Shown here: one piece after another, positions 28,801 through 37,345 of the stretch
How positions within the stretch are numbered: the stretch's first letter is position 1
Layout of the letters: each line of letters starts with the position of its first letter
Origin: an uncultured Eubacteriales bacterium
Lineage (GTDB): Bacteria; Bacillota; Clostridia; UBA1381; UBA9506
Direction: 5' to 3'
Assembly (NCBI GenBank): GCA_900545185.1
Contig: UQYH01000006.1
Span: forward strand, 1-41,208
Length of the DNA: 41,208 nucleotides
Program-made: the position numbers and the translations under genes
The notes under the pieces: model-generated
What the model saw: the letters and a program-made list of their open reading frames with translations, nothing else
Told to the model about the DNA's origin: nothing
The model's database searches: none

Positions 28801-29545
28801 TTATACCGTTGTGAATCATGTAATGACCCTTACTGCCCGAATATATCTCTACATTATCATCCGAGAGATACGCATAGGATAAATCGGGGTAATCTTCATA
28901 GTAAACAGAGAGCGCTCTGGCTGCCGTTTGAATCGGCAAATACACGGTGCCGCCCAAATTCACGGCCGTTTCGTGCACGTTATCATAATTAATGTAGCGC
29001 ATGGCACCGCTTGCTTTCAGCGCCACGGCTGTATCCTTTACAACAACCGTTGTTTGCAGCGCGGTATCATAATCGTCCAGTGCAACCAAATACTTTGCCA
29101 TAATGCCTGTTTTTTGCGATGCCTTGGTAAAGGTAACGGAGGCAATCGTCACGGCAGCATCCGATGATAGCTTCATCACGTGCGAACCGCGGCGCATGGC
29201 AATGTCGGCCGTGACTGCTGACCGATCTGCCGCAAGCGGAATACTGTAGCTTTCCTTTTCATCCGAAAGCGTAAGCGTTGCAGCACCGGCAGGCTCGTAT
29301 GCAATTTCCGCTTTCACCATATCGGCACGCAGCAGCACGTCAAATGCGGCGCTGCCGCCGGCTTCCAGCTTAAGCACACCGTTTTCAATGCTCGCCCGGT
29401 CACAGGACACTGCTTCTTCAAATGTATAGGTCATGGTTACATCGCCCGGCGTGTAACTAAGCGGCGCCGCCGAAACGGGCAAAACCGCAGCAAACTGACA
29501 AAGTAAACACGCAAGCAGAAAAAGCAGACAGATTTTTTTTGTCAT
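25847..29545 (-). CDS. Secreted right-handed beta-helix protein, probable polysaccharide-cleaving enzyme (paralogue 2)
   Basis: ATG 29545 is chosen because GAAGGAGAG lies just upstream and the product then opens with a signal peptide (MTKKICLLFLLACLL, ending VSAAPLSY). The 1232-residue protein has an N-terminal beta-sandwich (about 30-150), a copper-amine-oxidase-N-like stalk domain (about 155-300, NGQTLVPLRRMAEAFGKTVGW), then a right-handed parallel beta-helix (about 325-880) opening FHVSQKKGASDS and HPFATISRAAEVAQAGDTVI, with EILREGRHPNTDTK and, near 798, DTGCIYFHGTTGGNDWNKT. The last 140 residues look like CBM6 (SYSNTRINIRVDS, AIPAGKHDIYIEHEG). The architecture recalls GH141 and PL6-type beta-helix enzymes, but I cannot fix the family or the catalytic residues. 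Tandem paralogue of the next gene upstream. Confidence 0.72.
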   Translation of the reverse strand: MTKKICLLFLLACLLCQFAAVLPVSAAPLSYTPGDVTMTYTFEEAVSCDRASIENGVLKLEAGGSAAFDVLLRADMVKAEIAYEPAGAATLTLSDEKESYSIPLAADRSAVTADIAMRRGSHVMKLSSDAAVTIASVTFTKASQKTGIMAKYLVALDDYDTALQTTVVVKDTAVALKASGAMRYINYDNVHETAVNLGGTVYLPIQTAARALSVYYEDYPDLSYAYLSDDNVEIYSGSKGHYMIHNGIKTDIDSFVVYQNGQTLVPLRRMAEAFGKTVGWREGYVVIDDRICVKNIIENDGIFNRLKEEFAPYEVQTGGTGRTFHVSQKKGASDSLDGSADHPFATISRAAEVAQAGDTVIIHEGTYRETVTPQHDGTATKPIVYKAAEGENVTISAFDEVKDFVKYDDTRWVASVKSIGYDRNFIIYGDEILREGRHPNTDTKIDGKTGEKMEPHPGYDGVMRATMGNICIPEKNRTIALSDTDLNQDAKNYWKGGTFITLVGEAWTLSYAQITGSEKGKLYLQDHKYGKGSYGIAYYAHVQPSDYGYITHHINTVDTPGEWYINDETDMLILYPPEGADMETFTVEAKQRQRVIDLTNRKYVQFVGIHTRGGGLTMAGDSEMCVLNGGTHKYISQFDWSAAHVTHTVRMYEPDGTAQYDKTKGQIDAPEMGEAGFFAHGHNNAFINANIEYSAAAGIYLTGTYTYVENCVVAHTSYMGTYPSGITVEGVRWDEPPAKYGGHTIVGNTSYGAGRACMYLSRNYSHPSGDPQRGCLPILACDIGYNHFYYGDVTARDTGCIYFHGTTGGNDWNKTRVHHNVTHDNCTISRDSFMSTLYYFDGNANMNQCYSNVAFATYDGYMSDNNSAYFLQSGDATAQVDMWGNVSLGLRPEGVSSITQNDYPYNKPFYAGAQQAAAERFMLNYEQYSLESKLADEGTLGGSAYMNEDDRIVLPDEDSTVTWGTFRFAESGSRIRIYYTSDYYKATVRNIPDMTVTVKLDNGETHTYRDSVMVHSLVLGTPACKEFLIPGDVTGSGSITVSATNNALQLVKGRVEAVNYQEEAAKLVYPGDSQVLWIGSADEVIGGEGTPRIAYQPTSTNYANGTACRISDTNDHTFLYKDRTFTEAVTKVNLKLGTSSSYSNTRINIRVDSPTAEPVASVDVASYWYGKREADIWYAQTLEIDLSQAIPAGKHDIYIEHEGNYKNPLYPASGFHNPPYGVSDFYFAAFHN

Positions 29546-29576
29546 TGTATTCTCTCCTTCTTTTGGTTTTATTTTC

Positions 29577-29599
29577 AAAAGCGCGCATGCGCAGCTTTT
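29577..29599 (-). other. Intercistronic hairpin between the two beta-helix genes
   Basis: AAAAGC-GCGC / GCGC-A-GCTTTT forms a near-perfect stem around a short centre with one bulged A (arms about 29577-29586 and 29589-29599). On the minus strand it ends in GCTTTTGAAAAT, so it could give weak termination, 32 bases before the downstream start codon. Confidence 0.35.
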
Positions 29600-29614
29600 T
29601 GATTTCGTTTTCTG

Positions 29615-32600
29615 TTAATTATGAAACGCCGCAAAATACAGGTCACTCACGCCAAACTTGCTGCTGGCAAAGCTTACATCGCTGTAGGCGCTTGTATCAT
29701 AATCGCCCTCACATTCCACATAAAAATCGTACGTACTGGCCGGTAAAACCTCATTTAAGTCCACCGTAATGCACTGTGCATACCAAATTTGGGGATTGCT
29801 TCGCACACCGTACCAGCGCGGCAAAACATCCAACGTGGCAATCGGCTCGGCCGTTCTAGAGCCGACGCGGATGTTAATTTTAAAGTTCGCATAACAGGTG
29901 GCCGTCCCCAGCTTAATCGTCATCTTGCTGACGTTTTCCGAAACAGTGCGCCCGTCATAACGGAAGGTATGGTTGTTAGAATTTGAAACACTCCATGCCG
30001 TACCGGCCGCATAGGCGGTCGACGTTGCGGTAAATTTTCGGTTTGGCACACCGGCACCGCGATACAACCCATCATATGAACCGAGATAGAGTACGGACGC
30101 ATTTGCCGGATATAAAAGCTTTTGATTTTCGGCTTCGTAATCCACCGCATCCACTCTGATTTGGACAATGGAAAGCAGACCGCCCGAAGCGGAAACGCTG
30201 ACGTTTCCCTGTCCGCTGACGGAGCTTGGTAATAAAACAGATAGCTCTGACGGCGTACCCGGTTCATATGAGTGTACATATACATCTCTTTGATACGTTA
30301 TGGGCGTGCCGCCCTCCGGCGTTACGGTAACGGTCATCTGCGGAATCGCATCGGTGCTGACAGCATACACATCCGATGTGTAATATACACGCACGCAGCT
30401 GCCCGATTCACCAAAGCGGAATCCTCCTGCCGTCACGGCGGCCGCTTCATTGGGTAAGTACACCGCCTTGTTTTGCAGGCTTGCGCCGCCCGTACAGGTC
30501 ATATCCGCCGCTATTTTAGCCGAAAGAAGCATGTATTCGTTGTAATTTTCCATAAAACGCGTATCCTCTGCGCGCCGCACTCCGGCATAAAACGGCTTGG
30601 CATAGGGATAGTCCTGTGTTGTAAGCGAAGCCATTCCCTCCGGCCGCAAGCCCAAATCACGGTTGCCCCATTGGTCTACCTGTGCCGTAGCGTCACCGCC
30701 TTGTGTGAAAAATCCGGCACGATTATCGGACATATAGCCATCATACGTTGCAAACGAAAGGTTGGAATAACACTGATTTAAGTTTGCATTGCCGTCAAAA
30801 TAATAGGTCTTGTTCAGCATAGAATCGCGCGCCAAGGTGCAGTTATCATGCGTAATATTGTGGTGCACGCGCGTTTTGTTCCAATCGTTGCCACCTGTGG
30901 TGCCATGAAAATAAAGGCAACCCGTATCACGCGCGGTCACATTGCCGTTATAAAAATGATTATAGGAAATATCGCAGGCCAAAATCGGCAGGCAGCCGCG
31001 CCGCGCATCCCCCGGCGGATGCGAATAGTTCCGCGACAGATACATACAACCGCGCCCTGCGCCAAAGGAGGTGTTCCCCACAATCGTGTGGCCGCCGTAG
31101 GCCGCTGTCGGCTCATCCCAGCGCACACCCTCCACCGTAATGCCGGAGGGGTATCCGCCTGCATAGGCTGTGTGGCCGATATTGCAATTTTCAACATAGG
31201 TGTAGGTACCGGTCAGGTAAATACCCGGCCCGGCCGAATAGGATATATCCGCGTTGATAAATGCATTGTTGTGACCGTGAGCAAAAAAACCTGTTTCGCC
31301 CAGCTCCGGTGCATCGACTTTTTTAGAATACGACTCGTTTTGCGCGGTTTCGTAAAGGCGCAGCGTATGCAGCACATGCGCCGCCGACCAGCCGAATTGA
31401 CTGATGTATTTATGTGTACCGCCGTTTAACACGCACATTTCAGAATCTCCGGCCATGGTCACACCTCCGCCGCGTGTATTGATGCCTATAAACTGCACAT
31501 ATTTGCGGTCTGTTAAATCAATCACCCTTTGGCGCTGCTTCACTTCAACCGTAAGGGTTTCGGGGGTCACGTCCTCCGGCGGTACCAAAAACAGGGTACT
31601 TTTGCCCGTGCGGCTGTTTATTTGCACATACCACTCGCCCGGCATATCCAGCGTGCGGATGTGGTTTGTAATATAGCCGTAGTCCGAAGGCTGCACTCTG
31701 GCGTAATAACTGATGCCGTACGAGCCGTTACCGTAGCGGTGATCCTGTAAATGCAGCTTACCCTGTTCACTGCCCGTAATCTTCGCGTAAGAGAGCGTCC
31801 ACCCCTCACCCATCAGTGTAACAAAGGTGCCGTCCTTCCAATAATTCGTCACCGTTTGATCCAGTTCTCCCGTATCGCACAGTGCCACGGTGCGGTCATT
31901 TTCGGGAATCATGATGTTCCCCATTGTGGGACGCATAACCCCGTCATAGCCCGGATGGGCAGCCAGTTTTTGCCCTGTTACGGGGTCAATTTTGGTATCG
32001 GTATTCGGGTGGCGGCCTTCACGCAGAATTTCATCCCGATAGATGACAAAATTACGGTCAAAACCCATTGTTTCCGGTATGGCCGCATAGTAAATGCCGT
32101 CCATGGCGCTGTACGGCTGAAAACCGCTGACCTCCTCAAAGGCCGAAATGGTCACATTCTCCCCCGGTGCTGCCCGAAAGATAATCGGAGCCGTCGCCGT
32201 GCCGTCGTGCCGGGGCGTTACGGTTTCGCGGTAAACCCCTTCATGAATCAAAATCGTATCTCCTGCCTCCGCGACATCGGCCGCAGCCGAAATGGTGGCA
32301 AAGGGGTGCTCCGCACTGCCGTCTGCCGTTTCACTGTCAGCCGAAAGCGATACATGGTAGGTCGTGCCGCTTTGTGTATTTGTTGTATTAAAATTTGCAA
32401 ATTCCGTCTTTAGCTTTGCAAAAATATCCTCGTTTTTCACAATGGTTTCGGCGCAAATGCGGTCATCGATCACAACAAACCCATCGCGCCAGCAAACCGT
32501 TTTGCCCAAAAGCTCTGCCAGGCGGCGCACCGCCACGAAGGCAGACCCGTTTTGATACAGCAAAAATCCGCTTTCCAGTTCTTCTTTTGTACCGTCTTTT

Positions 32601-33322
32601 ACAATGTAATGTCCGCGCACACCTGCATAAATCGAAAGTGTATCGCTTGCTAAATATACATAACCCAAATCGGGATAATCTTCATAGTAAATTGAAAAGG
32701 CTCTTGCCGCCGTCTGTATCGGCAGGTACAGCTTTCCCTCCTGTTTTAAGGGCACTGCTGACGGGTTTTCGTAATCAATATAGCGCAATGCGCCGCTGCT
32801 TTTTAAAAGCACACTGTTCTCCTTTAATATAACCGCCGTTTGCAATGCCGCATCATAGTCTGTTTGTTCTGTTAAATACGTTGCCATTGTACCCGTTGTC
32901 TGCGCCGCCTTGGTGAAGATAACGGAATGAATCTGCACCGCGCTGTCAGACGCTATGCACAGTACATGGGAACCGCGGCGCAGCACAACCGATAGCTGCG
33001 CCGTGGTTTGTTCTGCCGAAAGTATAGCCGTATAGCTTTTATTCTCTGCCGATATGGTTACATTGGCCGTACTCTCGGCCGTATAGCTGATGTCGGCCTG
33101 TACCATATCGGCACGCAGCAGCAAATCAAATGTTGCGCTGCCGCCCGGCTCTAAGCTGAGCGTACCGTCCGATACCGCTGCACCGTCAAGCGTGCGCGGT
33201 GCATCAAAGCTGCATACCGCCGTTTTATCTCCCGGCGTGTAGGCAAGCGGCACACCCAAAACCGACTCGCTTTGACAGATAATGCATAATAGTAGTATCA
33301 GTACGCTCAGCTTTTTTTTCAT
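29615..33322 (-). CDS. Secreted right-handed beta-helix protein, probable polysaccharide-cleaving enzyme (paralogue 1)
   Basis: A 1235-residue exported protein; GGGGAG lies seven bases before ATG 33322. Signal peptide about 1-24 (MKKKLSVLILLLCIICQS). Same order as its downstream paralogue: beta-sandwich with PGGSATFDLLLRADMVQADISY, stalk domain (about 155-300, ending CWRDGFVVIDDRICAETI), beta-helix (about 325-880) with HPFATISAAADVAEAGDTIL, EILREGRHPNTDTK, AGDSEMCVLNGGTHKYISQF and DTGCLYFHGTTGGNDW near 800, and a CBM6-like end (YANFKINIRVGSRTAEPIATL, ASTYDFYVECEGDY). Residues in the helix core are conserved between the copies, which argues for a retained function in both. It begins 24 bases after the binding-protein gene, tying the enzymes to the transporter transcript. 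The enzyme family is uncertain (GH141-like, PL6-like or another beta-helix group). Confidence 0.72.
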   Translation of the reverse strand: MKKKLSVLILLLCIICQSESVLGVPLAYTPGDKTAVCSFDAPRTLDGAAVSDGTLSLEPGGSATFDLLLRADMVQADISYTAESTANVTISAENKSYTAILSAEQTTAQLSVVLRRGSHVLCIASDSAVQIHSVIFTKAAQTTGTMATYLTEQTDYDAALQTAVILKENSVLLKSSGALRYIDYENPSAVPLKQEGKLYLPIQTAARAFSIYYEDYPDLGYVYLASDTLSIYAGVRGHYIVKDGTKEELESGFLLYQNGSAFVAVRRLAELLGKTVCWRDGFVVIDDRICAETIVKNEDIFAKLKTEFANFNTTNTQSGTTYHVSLSADSETADGSAEHPFATISAAADVAEAGDTILIHEGVYRETVTPRHDGTATAPIIFRAAPGENVTISAFEEVSGFQPYSAMDGIYYAAIPETMGFDRNFVIYRDEILREGRHPNTDTKIDPVTGQKLAAHPGYDGVMRPTMGNIMIPENDRTVALCDTGELDQTVTNYWKDGTFVTLMGEGWTLSYAKITGSEQGKLHLQDHRYGNGSYGISYYARVQPSDYGYITNHIRTLDMPGEWYVQINSRTGKSTLFLVPPEDVTPETLTVEVKQRQRVIDLTDRKYVQFIGINTRGGGVTMAGDSEMCVLNGGTHKYISQFGWSAAHVLHTLRLYETAQNESYSKKVDAPELGETGFFAHGHNNAFINADISYSAGPGIYLTGTYTYVENCNIGHTAYAGGYPSGITVEGVRWDEPTAAYGGHTIVGNTSFGAGRGCMYLSRNYSHPPGDARRGCLPILACDISYNHFYNGNVTARDTGCLYFHGTTGGNDWNKTRVHHNITHDNCTLARDSMLNKTYYFDGNANLNQCYSNLSFATYDGYMSDNRAGFFTQGGDATAQVDQWGNRDLGLRPEGMASLTTQDYPYAKPFYAGVRRAEDTRFMENYNEYMLLSAKIAADMTCTGGASLQNKAVYLPNEAAAVTAGGFRFGESGSCVRVYYTSDVYAVSTDAIPQMTVTVTPEGGTPITYQRDVYVHSYEPGTPSELSVLLPSSVSGQGNVSVSASGGLLSIVQIRVDAVDYEAENQKLLYPANASVLYLGSYDGLYRGAGVPNRKFTATSTAYAAGTAWSVSNSNNHTFRYDGRTVSENVSKMTIKLGTATCYANFKINIRVGSRTAEPIATLDVLPRWYGVRSNPQIWYAQCITVDLNEVLPASTYDFYVECEGDYDTSAYSDVSFASSKFGVSDLYFAAFHN

Positions 33323-33346
33323 AGCAATCTCCCCGATATATTAGAT

Positions 33347-35269
33347 TTATTTAAGCTTCCAATTGGCTAAATTATCAAATAAATCTCCGTTTTGTTCCTT
33401 TACGGTCTTGGTCATTTCATCTAAGGTTGCATCCGTAAAGCCGTTCGATTCCGCAACGGACAGCATTTTGTTATAATACGAATCAAACTCTGCCTGATTG
33501 GTTGCGGTAAATACGGTTTTCATGGCATCCTCAATAGACTGACGGGCATTCCAGAAGGTGCTCACGCCGTTTACATAGTGCGGAAAGCTCCAAATTGCCC
33601 AAGTATATTCCATGGTCGGGAAATCCGGCAGCGGCTCAAAATAACCATAGTTCCAATAATTTTTATAGTTGCTGGCCACGCGTTCTTCTTCATAATTTGC
33701 ATAAATCAGTTCCGGCTGATATTTGTTCACGCCGTCCCATGCAAAGAAGAAGTCCAGCCGCGGGAAGGAGGTGATGCCGTAGTCTGTCAAAACCTCAAGA
33801 TCGCCGTTATAAAGCTGCGCTGCAGCAAAACGGTCGTCCGTATACTTCATGTTGCCTTCGGCATCCTCGGTGTAAAGACCTGCCTTTTTCGGTCCCCAGT
33901 TGGCAAATTTCATACCGGCTTCGGAATAGAAGAAGTCCAAAAAGCGCAGGAACTGCTCTGCCTGTGTTTCGTTCATGTTGGCCTTAAACAAATACGTATA
34001 GTAAGAAGCAAAGGCCACGTTTCTTGTGTTGGGACGTACATATTGATTATAGTCTGCCGGTACGTCAATCATCACACGGCGATACGAGAATTTTTTACCG
34101 GCCGCCGCAAGCTGTTCATCTGTCGGCGGAACGGTGTTGCCGTATAAAACAGCATATTCGCCGTTCATCTTTTTCTGGTCAAATGCACTTTTGGTGTCAA
34201 CCAACGCTTCTTTTGAAGCTAAGCCGTCAATAATCAGCTGATTGTAAAACTGCATCAGTTCTTTAAACCACGGCTCTTTCATGGTGTTTTTCATTTTGTC
34301 CTCATTGCCGTCAAAATAGCTGAAGCAGCTGACCATAGAATCCGGGATACCGCGCCCGGCAAGGGGAACACCCAGCATGGACATAAGATCCCAGTTATCT
34401 TCACCCGTGTGGGTGTAAAACGGCCAAATCTTGCGCCCATCCTCGGTTAAGTTCAGCGCATTAATATCTTCTAACAGGGTTCTGAATTCTTCCTTGCTGT
34501 GAATGACAACATCCGTCAGGTCGGAGGCCTGATATTTACCGTTGTCTAAGTAAATTTGCTGAATTTCTTTTTGTGATTTTGCACCGGGACGCACCTGCTG
34601 CAAAATATCGTCACGCACCCATATCCAAGCTTTGGAATCCGTCGGCTGGATTAAGCTTGCATATTTTTCATCGGAATAGTCGGGGTCGTAAAATTTAAAC
34701 GCATCCTTTGAAAAGTTCTGCACATGTCCATAACGGCCGCCGTTTTGCGTTTTGCGGTCATACTGTGCACGGATTTCGGGGTCAGAGTCTACTATCTTCA
34801 TATAGTTTGTCATATATTTCGGAATCATTTCCTCCAAATTATATAACTGGTCGGCATCAATCAGGCTTTGCGCAATGGACGCTTCAACACCCACGCCGAC
34901 ATGGGGGTATGAATTGGTAGCAACCATTTTGGCAAGCTTGGTATCACCCGTGCTGCCGCCGTTATCGAATGATTTGGCTTCACTCAACCGCACACCCGTA
35001 ACACGCTCCAATTCATCACGAAACTTGTCATCCTTGGCTTTCTTGCCAATGTAAGCGTCGTTTGAACCATAGCCGTACCAAACCGTCACTTCAAACTTGT
35101 CGCCCGTCCAGTCCGGCATGTCGTCTATGCAGTCATATTCGTTGCCCAGTTCATTCACATGAGCCGGCAAACCGGCGCTTTCGCCGTTTGTACTTTTTTT
35201 TGGCTTGCCGCAGCCGCTTGCGCCTGCCGCAACCAGCAAAGCCAAAAACAGTGCTGTCATCTTTTTCAT
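33347..35269 (-). CDS. Sugar ABC transporter, large substrate-binding lipoprotein (LplA/YtcQ type)
   Basis: Extracellular solute-binding protein (family 1, long form, 640 residues) for an oligosaccharide importer. ATG 35269 is eight bases after AAGGAG; the in-frame ATG at 35275 is too close to that site. The signal peptide MKKMTALFLALLVAAGASGC holds a lipobox (ASGC), so it is a lipoprotein. Two-lobe features include KFEVTVWYGYGSNDAYIGKK, LAKMVATNSYPHVGVG and QAEQFLRFLDFFYSEAGMKF. The long form is characteristic of the Firmicute LplA/YtcQ group, which goes with LplB/LplC permeases and YesMN regulators, the same set found here. Dedicated ATPase genes are usually absent in this group because a shared MsmX-type ATPase serves several importers; none is present here. 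Substrate unknown, probably a pectin- or hemicellulose-derived oligosaccharide. Confidence 0.9.
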   Translation of the reverse strand: MKKMTALFLALLVAAGASGCGKPKKSTNGESAGLPAHVNELGNEYDCIDDMPDWTGDKFEVTVWYGYGSNDAYIGKKAKDDKFRDELERVTGVRLSEAKSFDNGGSTGDTKLAKMVATNSYPHVGVGVEASIAQSLIDADQLYNLEEMIPKYMTNYMKIVDSDPEIRAQYDRKTQNGGRYGHVQNFSKDAFKFYDPDYSDEKYASLIQPTDSKAWIWVRDDILQQVRPGAKSQKEIQQIYLDNGKYQASDLTDVVIHSKEEFRTLLEDINALNLTEDGRKIWPFYTHTGEDNWDLMSMLGVPLAGRGIPDSMVSCFSYFDGNEDKMKNTMKEPWFKELMQFYNQLIIDGLASKEALVDTKSAFDQKKMNGEYAVLYGNTVPPTDEQLAAAGKKFSYRRVMIDVPADYNQYVRPNTRNVAFASYYTYLFKANMNETQAEQFLRFLDFFYSEAGMKFANWGPKKAGLYTEDAEGNMKYTDDRFAAAQLYNGDLEVLTDYGITSFPRLDFFFAWDGVNKYQPELIYANYEEERVASNYKNYWNYGYFEPLPDFPTMEYTWAIWSFPHYVNGVSTFWNARQSIEDAMKTVFTATNQAEFDSYYNKMLSVAESNGFTDATLDEMTKTVKEQNGDLFDNLANWKLK

Positions 35270-35318
35270 AATCATGTCTCCTTTATATTGATTTTTTATA
35301 GTTTACAATAGTAAAACA

Positions 35319-36251
35319 TCAGCCTTTTACGGCACCCAGCGTAATACCCTGTGTAAAATATTTTTGCAGGAAGGGGTAAATGATAATGACCGGAATGGTG
35401 ACAACAATAATCTGTGCCGATGTCATAGAATCGGTCGTAACCTTAACGGAGTTGACAAGGTTTTCAACATTCTGACCGCTCTGTACCGCCTCTTGAATCA
35501 GCGCCGTCATACGCTCGGTTTCCTTAATCGCCTGCATCAGCTTATATTGCAGGGTATGCAGTCTGGAATCCTGAATGTAATACAGTGTGGTTGTCCAGTC
35601 GTTCCAGTGTCCCACAATCAGCCACAGGGCAACGGTTGCCAAAATAGGCTTGGAAAGCGGCAGGATAATTGACCAAAACAGCCGCATTTCGGTGATACCG
35701 TCTATTTCGGCCGCTTCGATAATGCTGTCCGAAATACTCGTAGCAATGTAAGACCGAATGACAATGACATTGTAAAAGCTGAATAAAAACGGGAAAATAT
35801 ATACCCAAAAATTATCGAGCAATCCCATTTTGGAAAACAGGATATACTGCGGAATTACGCCGCCCGAAACGAACATGGGAATTAAAAAATAAACATTAAC
35901 AATTTTCATGCCCTTTAAATCACGCGAGAGAGCATAAGCCGTCATAAACTGTACCAAAAGCGACAAAACCGTTGCAAGAGTGACTTTTAAAATTGTCACA
36001 AGCGTTGCCAAATACAGAGAATCATCACTGAGCAGAATACGAAAATTTTCCAGTGTAAAGGCACGCGGCCAAATGCCGATGCCGCCGCGCATGGTATCCT
36101 GTCCGTCGTTTAACGATTTGGCCAGCACATTTAAATAAGGAAACAGCGTCACCACAATAATCGTCAGCATAACTAAAATATTTATCACTTTAAAGACCGC
36201 GTAGCCCATCCCTTCATTTTTAGAACGATCAATTTTAAACATAGCTTTCAT
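35319..36251 (-). CDS. Sugar ABC transporter permease (LplC/YtcP type)
   Basis: Inner-membrane permease of the MalG/LplC group, 310 residues. The N-terminus is cytoplasmic with the first span about 20-45 (INILVMLTIIVVTLFPYLNVLAKSLND). The EAA loop is SISDSIIEAAEIDGITEMRLFWSIILPLSKP and the end is the group's typical FTQGITLGAVKG. It forms the channel with the next permease upstream and is followed by the binding protein. There are 24 bases between it and the upstream permease gene, so the two are cotranscribed. The gap downstream (35270-35318) holds the binding-protein ribosome site and no terminator. Confidence 0.92.
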   Translation of the reverse strand: MKAMFKIDRSKNEGMGYAVFKVINILVMLTIIVVTLFPYLNVLAKSLNDGQDTMRGGIGIWPRAFTLENFRILLSDDSLYLATLVTILKVTLATVLSLLVQFMTAYALSRDLKGMKIVNVYFLIPMFVSGGVIPQYILFSKMGLLDNFWVYIFPFLFSFYNVIVIRSYIATSISDSIIEAAEIDGITEMRLFWSIILPLSKPILATVALWLIVGHWNDWTTTLYYIQDSRLHTLQYKLMQAIKETERMTALIQEAVQSGQNVENLVNSVKVTTDSMTSAQIIVVTIPVIIIYPFLQKYFTQGITLGAVKG

Positions 36252-36275
36252 ACCTTTCCGTTGATTTTGCTTGCA

Positions 36276-37232
36276 TTAAAAAATAGAAACATCATTCACC
36301 TTTTTAGATAAAACATTGGTACCGATAACCAAAACCAGGCTGATCAGTCCCTCTAAAAAGCTAAGCGCCGTTGCAATGGCATAATTACCTTGGTTAATAC
36401 CCTGTTTATATACAACGGTCGAGATAACCTCGCAATCAATGTACACGTTCTGCAAGCCGTAGATCAAATCGAAGTTCGATTTAAACAAGTTTCCGATTTT
36501 TAAAATCAGCAAAATCACAACCGTATTGGCAATACTGGGCAGCGTAACATGCACACATTGCCGAAACTTGCCTGCACCGTCGATAATTGCCGCGTTATAC
36601 AGTTCCGGATCAATACCGGAGATGGTCGCCAGATAAATAACCGCGCTCCAGCCCAAGTTTTTCCACAATTCCAAAAACACAACATTGGGCACAAACAGCT
36701 TTTGTATGGTTAAAAACAAAATACGCTCCGTTCCCTCGCCAAACAGCGCCAAACGAATATCATTGATAATGCCGTAGTTGCTGTAAATAGAACTTGCCAA
36801 ACCAACAACCGCTATGGTTGAAATAAAATAAGGCAAATAGCTGATGGTTTGCGTAAACCGTTTAAAAAAACCGTTCCCCAGCTCGTTTAATAAAAGTGCA
36901 AATAAAATCGGCAGCGGAAAACCGATAATTACATTCAGCATGCTGATTTTAAACGTGTTCCATATCGATTTTGTAAAATCCGGCATGCTTAAAATGGTTT
37001 TAAAGTTTTCAAGACCGATAAACGGACTCTTCATGCCTTTAAACACATCATAATCCAAAAATGCAATAGAAAGACCGCCGAGCGGAATATACATAAAAAT
37101 AAATACCAATACAATCCCCGGCACCAAAAACAGATAGGTCTGCCGATACTTTTTTATGTACCCCCAAAGCTCTGCCGCACTTTCTTTTTTACTTTGTTTT
37201 TTGGCTGCTGCCATTGTTACTTTGCTTGCCAT
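36276..37232 (-). CDS. Sugar ABC transporter permease (LplB/YteP type)
   Basis: First gene of the large operon, a 318-residue membrane permease of the MalF/LplB group. I start it at ATG 37232, with GGAGG (37242-37238) five bases upstream; the longer frame to 37268 would place this site inside the gene. After a cytoplasmic tail, the first span is about 35-55 (YLFLVPGIVLVFIFMYIPLGGL). LENFKTILSMPDF, ISYLPYFISTIAVVGLASSIY and the EAA loop GIDPELYNAAIIDGAGKFRQCVHVTLPSI are the expected family segments. The end LSKKVNDVSIF is typical. Together with the downstream permease and binding lipoprotein it imports an oligosaccharide, with ATP supplied by an ATPase encoded elsewhere. Confidence 0.92.
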   Translation of the reverse strand: MASKVTMAAAKKQSKKESAAELWGYIKKYRQTYLFLVPGIVLVFIFMYIPLGGLSIAFLDYDVFKGMKSPFIGLENFKTILSMPDFTKSIWNTFKISMLNVIIGFPLPILFALLLNELGNGFFKRFTQTISYLPYFISTIAVVGLASSIYSNYGIINDIRLALFGEGTERILFLTIQKLFVPNVVFLELWKNLGWSAVIYLATISGIDPELYNAAIIDGAGKFRQCVHVTLPSIANTVVILLILKIGNLFKSNFDLIYGLQNVYIDCEVISTVVYKQGINQGNYAIATALSFLEGLISLVLVIGTNVLSKKVNDVSIF

Positions 37233-37316
37233 AGTATCCTCCATTCTCTCTGCGCACCTGCGCCGCATATCTTACATCTCTTGATAATACATATAACTTT
37301 ACGGTATGATACTTAT

Positions 37317-37345
37317 ATTATAAAGTGAAGCCGCATAAAACACCA
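37317..37345 (-). promoter_or_regulatory. Promoter of the transporter/secreted-protein operon
   Basis: On the minus strand a perfect -10 TATAAT (37322-37317) lies about 85 bases before the permease ATG at 37232. The -35 at 17-base spacing (37345-37340, TGGTGT) is very poor, and it is overlapped by the nearer half of the direct repeat described next. A good -10 with a poor -35 under an activator site is the usual form of an activator-dependent promoter. Confidence 0.6.

Noticed and set aside
35270..35318. Imperfect palindrome GTTTTAC/GTAAAC before the binding-protein gene as an operator
   Set aside because: Short and imperfect, without promoter hexamers at usable spacing; not distinguishable from chance in A/T-rich intergenic DNA.
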